Below, piece after piece: positions 1 through 5,405 of a stretch of DNA of 7,116 nt. Where the stretch lies: positions 1 through 7,116 of the forward strand of contig JAGATI010000077.1 in the NCBI GenBank assembly GCA_017621295.1, in the 5' to 3' direction. Source of the stretch: Clostridia bacterium (lineage in GTDB: Bacteria > Bacillota_A > Clostridia > TANB77 > CAG-508). The notes under the pieces are model-generated. The model ran no database searches and had not been told where the DNA came from. It was given only the letters and a program-made list of their open reading frames with translations. Position numbers and translations under genes: made by a program. Within the stretch, counting starts at the first letter, position 1; each line of letters opens with the position of its first letter.

Positions 1-1132
1 GGTTATCAAGTAGCTATTATGGCTCCTACATCAATCTTGGCAAGTCAGCATTTAGAAAGTTTTACTGAAATTTTAGAGAAATATAATATTAGATGTGAAC
101 TTTTAATAAGTAGTATCACAAAAAAGAAAAAAGAGGATATTTTAGAAAAATTAAAAAATGGAGAAATAGATGTATTAATTGGTACACATGCAATTTTAGA
201 AGATAATGTTATTTTTAAAAATTTGGGTCTAGTAATTACAGATGAACAACATAGATTTGGAGTTAGGCAGAGAAGTAAGATTGCTTCTAAGGGGCAAAAA
301 CCAGACGTTTTGGTAATGACTGCAACACCTATCCCAAGAACTTTAGCTCTTATTTTATATGGAGATTTAGATATATCTATTATAGATGAATTACTTCCAA
401 ATAGAAAAAAAATAGATACTTTTGCAGTAACTAAAGGTATGGAAGAAAGAGTAAATAATTTTATAAAAAAACTTGTAAATGAGGGAACACAATGCTATAT
501 TGTGTGTCCTTTGGTAGAAGAAAGTGAAGAAATAGATGCAAAAGCTGTTATAGAACTTGCAGAAAAATATAAAAATGAAACATTTAAAGAATATAGAGTA
601 GAATTTATACATGGTAAAATGAAACCAAAAGAAAAAGATGATATAATGTTAAATTTTAAAGATGGAAAAATTGATATATTAATTTCTACAACAGTTATTG
701 AAGTTGGAGTAAATGTTCCAAATAGTAGCATAATGGTTATTGAAAATGCAGAAAGATTTGGACTTGCCCAGCTCCATCAATTAAGAGGAAGAGTAGGGAG
801 AGGTGAGTATAAATCTTATTGTATATTAAAATATAATTCAAAATCTGATGTAGTAAGACAAAGAATGAAAATTATGCAAGACACAAATGATGGATTTGCT
901 GTTGCTGAAAAAGATTTAGAATTAAGAGGTTCTGGTGAATTTTTTGGAACCAAACAACATGGAATTCCAGAATTTAAAATAGCAAATTTATTTGAGGATA
1001 TTCCTATTTTAAAACAAGTTCAAGATTTATGTAAAAAAATTGAAGAAGAAGATCCTCGGATTAAATTTAGGTAAAAATAAAAAATTAAAAAATATAGTTC
1101 AAAGTCAATTTAAAGATAGGATTGAAATTTAG
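1..1132 (+). CDS. recG: ATP-dependent DNA helicase RecG, C-terminal part; +1 frameshift at CGG near the 3' end
   Basis: RecG is a superfamily 2 double-stranded DNA translocase that remodels stalled replication forks and branch-migrates Holliday junctions. The gene is open from base 1, so the N-terminal wedge domain and Walker A lie outside. Visible motifs in order are motif Ia (MAPTSILASQH), motif II DEQH in DEQHRFGVRQR, motif III TATPIPRTLAL, motif V TTVIEVGVNVP, motif VI QLRGRVGRG, and the RecG-typical C-terminal stretch GSGEFFGTKQHGIPEF. Frame 0 stops at 1072-1074 just after EEEDPR. Moving to the +1 frame at CGG (1057-1059) gives DP-GLNLGKNKKLKNIV and a tail ending FKDRIEI, stop 1130-1132. 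This looks like the normal RecG end (DP, then spaced L, N and L). Motif Ia has Ser where RecG usually has Glu. The recG assignment is firm; the frameshifted tail is inferred from family resemblance. Confidence 0.93.
1057..1059 (+). other. Putative +1 frameshift site, CCT-CGG-A in recG
   Basis: CGG stands in frame 0 directly after GAT CCT (Asp-Pro). Skipping C1057 and continuing with GGA TTA AAT opens 24 further codons whose product fits the RecG C-terminus. Frame 0 ends five codons after CGG at TAA 1072-1074. No stable downstream structure is evident, and upstream there is only a weak purine run (GAAGAAGAAGA). The A7 run at 1033-1039 is not the slip site, because the family-typical Asp-Pro after it is still in frame 0. 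Confidence 0.7.
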
Positions 1133-1191
1133 ATTTTTATTGACAAAATATGTTCATATGGTGTAGTTATTGTTTTGGCATAAACAAATTA

Positions 1192-1226
1192 AGAGGGCTT
1201 CAAATTAGCCCTCTATAAATTTTTTA
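1192..1226. terminator. Bidirectional intrinsic terminator between recG and the glycosyltransferase
   Basis: The perfect 8-bp stem AGAGGGCT (1192-1199) and AGCCCTCT (1207-1214) has a 7-base loop and is followed by ATAAATTTTTT on the plus strand. This is suited to ending recG transcription. On the minus strand the hairpin is followed by TAATTTGTTT, a weaker U-tract, so it may also end the convergent glycosyltransferase transcript. Confidence 0.75.
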
Positions 1227-1253
1227 TATTCAAAATACAATATGTGCATATAA

Positions 1254-2217
1254 TTATTTTCTTATATTTGTTTCTTTTTCCCCATTATATTCATCAACAA
1301 AGTATAAAGGTCTATTTTTAGATTCGTAAAAAGCACGACCTAAATATTCACCAATTACACCTAAAAATATTAATTGTAATCCACCTAAAAATAGAATTAC
1401 TACTAATGTTGATGCATAACCAGGAACATCTATTCCAGATATTATGGTTTTAAATATTATAATTAACATATAAATAAAACCAATAATAGAAACTAAAATT
1501 CCTATAATGGCAGACCACCTAAGAGGTGATGTTGTAAAAGATGTAATACCATCAATAGATAAATTAATTAATTTTCCATAGTTCCATTTTGTTTGTCCGT
1601 GCTGCTCTTGGATCTCTATCATATAATAATTCTTTTTTATTATATCCAATCCAACTAAATAATCCTTTTGTATATCTTTCAGATTCTCTTAATGATTTTA
1701 AGGCTTCAATACAACGTCTGTCTAAAAGTCTAAAATCTCCTGTGTCTTTTTGTATTTCTATATTAGTTACACTTTGCAAAGTTTTATAATACATTTTTGA
1801 TGTAAATTTTTTTAAGAAAGTTTCGCCTTTTCTAGATTTTCTTTTTGCATACACATCATCATAACCTTCTTCCCAAAACTTTATCATTTCAGGAATTAGC
1901 TCTGGAGGATCTTGCAAGTCTGCATCAATTATAATTACACAATCTCCTTTAACATAATCAAGACCTGCAATCATTGAAGTTTCTTTTCCAAAGTTTCTAG
2001 AAAGATTTAAATAACATACACTAGAGTCTTTTTCTCTTAATTCTTTAATTATTTTAAGTGTATTATCTTTGCTTCCATCATTAATAAATAATATTTCAAA
2101 ATTATATTTAGTATTTGAATCTATAATTTTTTTTAGTCTTTCATATAACATATTTAAAACTTCTTCTTCATTATATGATGGTACTAATATTGATACTAAT
2201 TTTTTTTCATTTTCCAT
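1254..2217 (-). CDS. Polyisoprenyl-phosphate glycosyltransferase (GT2, DPM1/GtrB-like); +1 frameshift at CGG
   Basis: This enzyme transfers a sugar from a nucleotide donor to undecaprenyl phosphate at the inner face of the membrane, making a lipid-linked sugar for cell-surface glycosylation. The ATG at 2217 is chosen because GGAGGT (2225-2230) lies 7 bases upstream; a TTG 5 codons earlier overlaps that site. The GT2 domain shows SILVPSYNEE (residues 9-18), NDGSKDNT (46-53), SRNFGKETSMIAG (73-85) and the DAD metal/sugar motif at 98-100 followed by LQDPPE. Frame 0 then reaches DPRAA and CGG (codon 207) and stops at 1564-1566. The +1 frame continues as GQTKWNYGKLINL, with two membrane helices (about 235-257 and 268-292) and the typical end IGEYLGRAFYE...RPLYFVDEYNG. 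The joined protein is 320 aa, normal for the family. It lies 37 bases downstream of ytxC on the same strand. Sugar and acceptor pathway are unknown. Confidence 0.92.
1597..1599 (-). other. Putative +1 frameshift site, GCA-CGG-A in the glycosyltransferase
   Basis: On the minus strand the codons read GAT CCA AGA GCA GCA CGG ACA (Asp-Pro-Arg-Ala-Ala-CGG). Dropping the C (base 1599) gives GGA CAA ACA AAA TGG, Gly-Gln-Thr-Lys-Trp. From family knowledge this block is normally DPRAAGxTKWNYGKL, so homology pins the shift to this triplet and the glycine read in the +1 frame is the conserved residue. Without the shift the product would be a GT2 domain lacking its membrane helices. Confidence 0.85.
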
Positions 2218-2220
2218 AAA

Positions 2221-2239
2221 TGTAACCTCCAATGTTACA
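2221..2239 (-). promoter_or_regulatory. Shine-Dalgarno of the glycosyltransferase inside a small inverted repeat
   Basis: Read on the minus strand, TGTAAC and GTTACA form a 6-bp inverted repeat whose 7-base loop, ATTGGAG, holds most of the Shine-Dalgarno GGAGGT. The ATG begins 7 bases after GGAGGT. It could be a weak translational hairpin that presents or masks the ribosome site, or simply chance in AT-rich sequence. Confidence 0.35.
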
Positions 2240-2254
2240 AATATATCACATATT

Positions 2255-3139
2255 TTACTTGGAGTAAATATTTTTTATATTCTTCTCAGAAGATAATTCC
2301 TTATTTATTAATCTATATGTTTTACAAATATCACAATCATTGCAAATGTGTATTCTATTTTCAAATATTAATTTTAAAGTTTTTATAAATTCATCATCAC
2401 CTTGAATTAAGTGTATATTTATTTCTTTTGGAAGTAAATCTAGCAAAGTGTTTAATATATAGTCATTAGATGAAAATGATATATCTGATAAATATTTTGC
2501 ATTAAATACATCTTGTGAAATTGAAAGAATATTTTTATTTTCATCTAATAAAATAGAATCTTCATTTATATAAATTAGATGAATAGAATTTATATTTGGT
2601 TCTTTGGATTTTATATATAATTTTAAAAGATCTATAAATTCTTTGTATTCTTTTTCTAGTATGAATTTATTAACTGCAATATCTACTGCAGAATCTATAG
2701 ATTTAATATAATTTTGTAATCTGAAATTAACAAATCCAGAAAGTATCATGGAATTATTTTCTGTTAGATATTTAAATACATTTGCTAAAATGCATTCTTT
2801 TCTATAAGTGAAATCATTTGTTTCTTTTATATCTAAAAGATTAGTACATTCTTTAATTATTTCATTTTTTTCATAAAAATTGAAATAGAAATAATTGTAA
2901 TTTAAAATGTGATTAACTAATTTTTCTTCATAGAAATTAATAATGCAATCAGTAATAATATCAGATAGTTTATTATAAAATAAAGAAAGATCTTTTCCTA
3001 AATAATGTATAATTACATTATTATATAATTTGAACTTATTTGAACTATAGTAGACATTTTCTATATTTAAGTCTGATATATTTTTTAGTAGATATTCTAT
3101 TATTTTATTGTTATTTGTTTTTATACAAAAAGATTTCAT
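2255..3139 (-). CDS. ytxC: Sporulation-associated protein YtxC
   Basis: I recognise this as the YtxC family, found in endospore-forming Firmicutes and of unknown biochemical role. The 294-aa length is close to the usual 280-300. The most family-like block is SGFVNFRLQNYIKSID followed by AVDIAVNKFILEKEYKEFI, at about residues 134-169. The C-terminal part holds CNDCDIC, a small cysteine cluster, near residues 270-280. There is no signal peptide or convincing membrane helix, so it is likely cytoplasmic. The ATG at 3139 is preceded by AAAGGAG (3151-3157) with an 11-base spacer, slightly long. It is the first gene of a minus-strand pair with the glycosyltransferase and diverges from the cysteine-rich gene at 3348. 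It contains no CGG and is intact. I saw no clear promoter upstream. Confidence 0.87.
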   Translation of the reverse strand: MKSFCIKTNNNKIIEYLLKNISDLNIENVYYSSNKFKLYNNVIIHYLGKDLSLFYNKLSDIITDCIINFYEEKLVNHILNYNYFYFNFYEKNEIIKECTNLLDIKETNDFTYRKECILANVFKYLTENNSMILSGFVNFRLQNYIKSIDSAVDIAVNKFILEKEYKEFIDLLKLYIKSKEPNINSIHLIYINEDSILLDENKNILSISQDVFNAKYLSDISFSSNDYILNTLLDLLPKEINIHLIQGDDEFIKTLKLIFENRIHICNDCDICKTYRLINKELSSEKNIKNIYSK

Positions 3140-3269
3140 AAGTAGAAAAACTCCTTTCTATTACACAAATATAGTATCTACTAAAAGGCTTATAGATATA
3201 CATATTTTATTCTTTAAAGAAAAAAATGGTAACTTGTATTTGATAATCTTTTTTATTACATTCAATAGT

Positions 3270-3299
3270 AACCATGTTATGTAAAAAACATATAATATA
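3270..3299 (+). promoter_or_regulatory. Possible sigma-K/sigma-E type (or sigma-A -10) promoter for the cysteine-rich gene
   Basis: CATATAATATA at 3289-3299 fits the sigma-K -10 pattern CATAnnnTA, and AC at 3271-3272 stands 16 bases upstream, the spacing of the sigma-K -35 element. The same bases contain a perfect sigma-A -10, TATAAT (3291-3296), but no TTGACA-like -35 lies 16-18 bases upstream of it. Mother-cell control would suit the sporulation neighbours. The motif is short and the region AT-rich, so this is suggestive only. Confidence 0.4.
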
Positions 3300-3302
3300 C
3301 TA

Positions 3303-3328
3303 ATAGCACAAACAAATAGAAGTGCTAT
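3303..3328 (+). repeat. Inverted repeat in the leader of the cysteine-rich gene
   Basis: ATAGCAC (3303-3309) and GTGCTAT (3322-3328) are perfect inverted copies separated by 12 bases. They lie between the candidate -10 and the Shine-Dalgarno AGGGGG (3334-3339). It could be an operator or a leader hairpin; there is no U-tract, so it is not a terminator. Confidence 0.5.
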
Positions 3329-3347
3329 AAAGAAGGGGGAATATATT

Positions 3348-3593
3348 ATGATGGAAGAATATGTATGTGAGAAAAAAGAGTGTTGTAGAAAAGATAAGAA
3401 AAAATGTTGTATAGATTTAGTAGTATTTATAATATCAATAGCACTGGCTGTAACAATAGGATTAATAGTAGGAGCATTAGTATCTGCAACAATTTTAGGA
3501 GCATTAGCTGCAATTATAGTTTTAGCAGTAGTACTTGCACTACTTTTAATAATAAGAATTATTATGATTGTATGTTGTAATAAAAAATGCTAG
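3348..3593 (+). CDS. Small cysteine-rich two-helix membrane protein, function unknown
   Basis: I do not recognise the family. The 81-aa protein has a short charged N-terminus with five cysteines (7, 12, 13, 20, 21, in CEKKECCRKDKKKCC). Two long hydrophobic segments follow (about 23-45 and 48-75), rich in Ala, Ile, Val, Leu and Gly with a possible turn near 43-48. The C-terminus is CCNKKC (76, 77, 81). A helical hairpin would put both cysteine clusters on the same side of the membrane, where they could form disulfides or bind metal. AGGGGG (3334-3339) stands 8 bases before ATG 3348; a second ATG follows at once, so either may start. Its position beside ytxC and the sigma-K-like promoter suggest a sporulation role, but that is inference. 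The gene is real by its ribosome site and composition. Confidence 0.75.
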   Translation: MMEEYVCEKKECCRKDKKKCCIDLVVFIISIALAVTIGLIVGALVSATILGALAAIIVLAVVLALLLIIRIIMIVCCNKKC

Positions 3594-3600
3594 ATTTAAT

Positions 3601-3637
3601 TAAGTATATAGATGTGTTTAATTAAACACATCACTTA
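3601..3637 (+). repeat. Long perfect palindrome downstream of the cysteine-rich gene
   Basis: Bases 3611-3632 are a perfect 22-base palindrome (arms GATGTGTTTAA and its complement). Outer arms TAAGT (3601-3605) and ACTTA (3633-3637) add a further pairing on the far side of an unpaired ATATA. As RNA this would be a strong hairpin 7 bases after the stop codon, able to end or protect the transcript. The downstream sequence CATAGAATATAAA has no U-tract, so classical intrinsic termination is doubtful, and a protein-binding site is an alternative. Confidence 0.6.
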
Positions 3638-3741
3638 CATAGAATATAAAAATAGATATAATATTTTAGTTAAAAGATTTAATATATAATAATTAAAATT
3701 TTTTTAGAATTTTTAGAGTGATAAATTCATATAAAAGATAT

Positions 3742-3780
3742 ACTATTTTTTCTATAGTTTAATAGAAAATAGTTTTATTT
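3742..3780 (+). terminator. Possible AT-rich hairpin terminator
   Basis: ACTATTTTTTCTAT (3742-3755) pairs with ATAGAAAATAGT (3762-3773) apart from two extra T residues, with a 6-base loop. TTTATTT follows. The stem is almost wholly A-T, so it would be weak. Confidence 0.3.
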
Positions 3781-3922
3781 ATATACAATTTATTAGGACA
3801 AGTATTAAATTATATATATTATACTAATATAAAATTAATTGTTATTATTGAATAGTGGGTTTTAGATATAATGTTACTACTCTACTATTTTAATTATTTA
3901 GCATTACTAGTAACTGTGAATC

Positions 3923-3968
3923 AATATTAGATAAATATAAAAATATTAGATAAATATAAAAATATTTT
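3923..3968 (+). repeat. 19-base tandem direct repeat, about 2.4 copies
   Basis: The unit AATATTAGATAAATATAAA occurs at 3923-3941 and again, identical, at 3942-3960. A partial third copy begins AATATT at 3961. It ends only a few bases before the -35 element of the ymdB promoter, so copy-number change could affect that promoter. Confidence 0.85.
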
Positions 3969-3971
3969 TCC

Positions 3972-4000
3972 TTGATTTTCTGTAATTCATATAGTATGAT
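3972..4000 (+). promoter_or_regulatory. Sigma-A promoter of ymdB
   Basis: TTGATT (3972-3977) and TATGAT (3995-4000) are separated by exactly 17 bases and each differs from consensus by one or two positions. The start of transcription would lie near 4007, leaving a leader of about 30 bases. This agrees with housekeeping expression of ymdB. Confidence 0.7.
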
Positions 4001-4035
4001 TGTACATGTAAGTTATTTGGAAAGGAAGATGAAAC

Positions 4036-4810
4036 TTGAAAATATTAGCAGTTGGAGACATAGTAGGCGAAAATGGTGTAAAAAAGCTAAAGGAAATGTT
4101 GCCAAAAATAAAGCAAGAACATAATATAGATTTTTGTATTGTTAATGGCGAAAATTCAGCAGGAGGAATGGGAATAACAACTAAAATTTTTGAATGTATG
4201 CTTAATTTAAAAATTGATGTAATTACAATGGGAAATCATACCTGGGGAAAAAAAGATATATTTAGTTTTATAGATAATCCAAGAATAATTCGACCAGCTA
4301 ACTATTCAAAAGGTGTAGTTCGGTAAAGGTTATGGAATATATAATTGTAATGGTAAGAAAATCGCAGTAATTAATTTAATTGGAAGAACAGATATGAATG
4401 TATTATCAGAAAATCCATTTCTAGTTGCAAAGGATTTGGTAGAAAAATTAAAAGATAATACAGATATTATAATTGTAGACTTCCATGCAGAAGCTACAGC
4501 AGAAAAAATAGCAATGGGGTATTTTTTAGATGGTAAAATTACAATTTTATATGGAACACACACACATGTACAAACAGCAGACGAAAAAATACTTGAAAAA
4601 GGTACTGCATATATAACAGATATTGGAATGACAGGTCCAAGTAAATCTGTTATTGGTATGGATGTAGATGCTTCTATAAAAAGATTTGTAACATCATTAC
4701 CAGAAAGATATAAATTAGCAGAAGGAAACTGTTTATTTAATGGATGTATTTTTGAAATAAATGACGAAACTTGTCGAGTAGAGAACATACTTAGAATAAA
4801 TGCAAAATAA
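4036..4810 (+). CDS. ymdB: YmdB-type metallophosphoesterase (2',3'-cyclic nucleotide phosphodiesterase); +1 frameshift at CGG
   Basis: YmdB is a two-metal calcineurin-like phosphodiesterase acting on 2',3'-cyclic nucleotides; in Bacillus it influences biofilm and motility choice and lies directly before spoVS, as here. The start is TTG 4036 with GGAAAGGAAG (4019-4028) 7 bases upstream; the ATG at 4029 is out of frame. Frame 0 gives GD at 7-8, NGEN at 37-40 (E39, N40), GNHTW at 66-70 and RPANYSKGVV, then CGG as codon 96 and immediate TAA (4324-4326). The +1 frame continues GKGYGIY, GRTDM, DFHAEATAEK (H150), YGTHTHVQTAD (H175, H177) and ITDIGMTGPS, stop 4808-4810. The joined protein is 257 aa, close to the usual 260, and its metal ligands fall at the family's usual positions. 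Each half alone lacks part of the active site. A sigma-A promoter lies at 3972-4000. Confidence 0.93.
4321..4323 (+). other. Putative +1 frameshift site, GTT-CGG-TAA in ymdB
   Basis: Frame 0 reads GTA GTT CGG TAA and ends at once. The +1 frame is closed just upstream by TAG at 4316-4318. The change of frame must therefore occur between these stops, which leaves only the bases around GTT CGG. Skipping C4321 gives GGT AAA GGT TAT GGA, Gly-Lys-Gly-Tyr-Gly, matching the GTPGKG region of Bacillus YmdB as I recall it. A weak ribosome-like AAAAGG lies a few bases upstream. Confidence 0.88.
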
Positions 4811-4867
4811 ATGCCGAAAAATAGAAAATAATGCGATATGTTTTTCCTTTTATTTCCAAAAAACTAC

Positions 4868-4896
4868 TAGACATTTTCTAATAAATGTAGTATAAA
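4868..4896 (+). promoter_or_regulatory. Sigma-A type promoter of spoVS
   Basis: TAGACA (4868-4873) and TATAAA (4891-4896) are 17 bases apart, a good housekeeping arrangement. It gives spoVS its own promoter besides possible read-through from ymdB 133 bases upstream. I do not see a sigma-H pattern, although spoVS is sigma-H dependent in Bacillus subtilis. Confidence 0.6.
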
Positions 4897-4943
4897 TATA
4901 CTTGTAAAAAGTAAAACAAAAATAAAATTATAGGAGGCAAAAA

Positions 4944-5207
4944 ATGGAAGTTTTAAAAATCTCATCAAAATCAAATCCAAATTCAGTAGCAGGAGCAATA
5001 GCTGGATTAGTAAAGGAATCAAACCAAGCAAGAATGCAAGCAATTGGAGCAGGAGCATTAAATCAAGCTGTTAAAGCTGTAGCAATAGCAAGAGGTTTCG
5101 TTGCACCATCTGGAGTTGATTTAGTATGTATACCAGCATTTGCAGAAGTGCAAGTAGAAGGAGAAGAAAGAACTGGTATGATGCTTATCGTAGAAGCTAG
5201 AAAATAA
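4944..5207 (+). CDS. spoVS: Stage V sporulation protein S
   Basis: The protein is 87 aa, against 86 aa for the usual SpoVS. It is recognised throughout its length: MEVLKISSKSNPNSVAGAIAG at the start, a middle rich in alanine (QAIGAGALNQAVKAVAIARG, about residues 32-51) and the end ERTGMMLIVEARK. SpoVS is a small Alba-like protein, probably nucleic-acid binding and cytoplasmic, needed in Bacillus for progress through late sporulation, and also present in some non-sporulating bacteria. AGGAGG (4932-4937) lies 6 bases before the ATG. The gene follows ymdB on the same strand, the arrangement known from Bacillus, has its own promoter, and is closed by a terminator at 5231-5261. Its codons contain no CGG, and arginine is AGA throughout. 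Confidence 0.96.
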   Translation: MEVLKISSKSNPNSVAGAIAGLVKESNQARMQAIGAGALNQAVKAVAIARGFVAPSGVDLVCIPAFAEVQVEGEERTGMMLIVEARK

Positions 5208-5230
5208 TAATTAATAAATAAAATAGATAG

Positions 5231-5261
5231 GGGGACATGAGATTTTTCATGTTCTCTTTTT
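5231..5261 (+). terminator. Intrinsic terminator after spoVS
   Basis: GGGGACATGA (5231-5240) pairs with TCATGTTCTC (5247-5256) through ten base pairs, two of them G-U, around a six-base loop GATTTT. TTTTT follows at 5257-5261. It lies 24 bases after the spoVS stop codon. Confidence 0.85.
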
Positions 5262-5363
5262 GATTAAAAACTATTGAAAAATAAGAGCTTTTAATATATG
5301 ATAACTAAAAATATATTGTATAGAGATTATATTGAAAATATATAAAATTTTTATACAAAAAAT

Positions 5364-5383
5364 ATGGTTTTATAGGTAACCAT
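5364..5383 (+). repeat. Inverted repeat ATGGTT...AACCAT upstream of the solute-binding protein
   Basis: ATGGTT (5364-5369) and AACCAT (5378-5383) are perfect inverted copies with an 8-base spacer. A competing pairing exists between GGTTTTAT (5366-5373) and ATAAAAAACC (5382-5391). It may be an operator for the downstream gene. A weak promoter, TTGTAT (5316-5321) with TATATA (5339-5344) at a 17-base spacing, lies just upstream. Confidence 0.35.
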
Positions 5384-5405
5384 AAAAAACCTAAATATGT
5401 TATAC

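Larger units (their letters stand above)
3594..4035. other. 442-base AT-rich intergenic region without a convincing gene
   Basis: The region holds a 22-base palindrome (3611-3632), an AT-rich hairpin with a T-rich tail (3742-3780), a 10-base palindrome TTACTAGTAA (3904-3913), a 19-base tandem repeat (3923-3968) and the ymdB promoter (3972-4000). Frames are short and I see no tRNA, rRNA or riboswitch that I recognise. A small RNA between 3640 and 3900 cannot be excluded from sequence alone. Confidence 0.6.

Noticed and set aside
391..731. Two minus-strand frames opposite recG
   Set aside because: They are Phe/Ser/Ile-rich shadows of AT-rich coding sequence overlapping conserved helicase motifs.
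1033..1039. A7 run in recG as the slip site instead of CGG
   Set aside because: The family-typical Asp-Pro downstream of the A run is still in frame 0, so the shift lies after it.
1140..1169. TTGACA at 1140-1145 as a promoter
   Set aside because: A perfect -35 hexamer, but the bases 16-18 downstream (GTAGTT, TAGTTA) make a poor -10 and only a terminator follows.
1589..2296. Plus-strand frames opposite the glycosyltransferase
   Set aside because: They are antisense to conserved GT2 motifs and have no family resemblance or ribosome site.
3871..3930. 19-codon hydrophobic frame (MLLLYYFNYLALLVTVNQY) in the gap before ymdB
   Set aside because: There is no good Shine-Dalgarno upstream and a frame of this length is expected by chance in AT-rich DNA.
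3594..4035. CRISPR array or mobile element in the gap
   Set aside because: The only direct repeat has contiguous 19-base units with no spacers, and there is no transposase or terminal inverted repeat.
4330..4788. Long open frame on the minus strand opposite the second half of ymdB (about 152 codons)
   Set aside because: It is the antisense shadow of a strongly conserved YmdB segment, has no recognisable family and no convincing ribosome site.
1254..4810. Treating the split glycosyltransferase and ymdB as decayed pseudogenes
   Set aside because: Both halves of each keep all family motifs, ribosome sites are good, joined lengths are normal, and the breaks share the same CGG triplet, which random decay would not give.
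4867..5058. Leucine-rich minus-strand frame opposite the start of spoVS
   Set aside because: It mirrors the repetitive Ala/Lys/Asn codons of spoVS and covers its promoter and ribosome site; no independent evidence.
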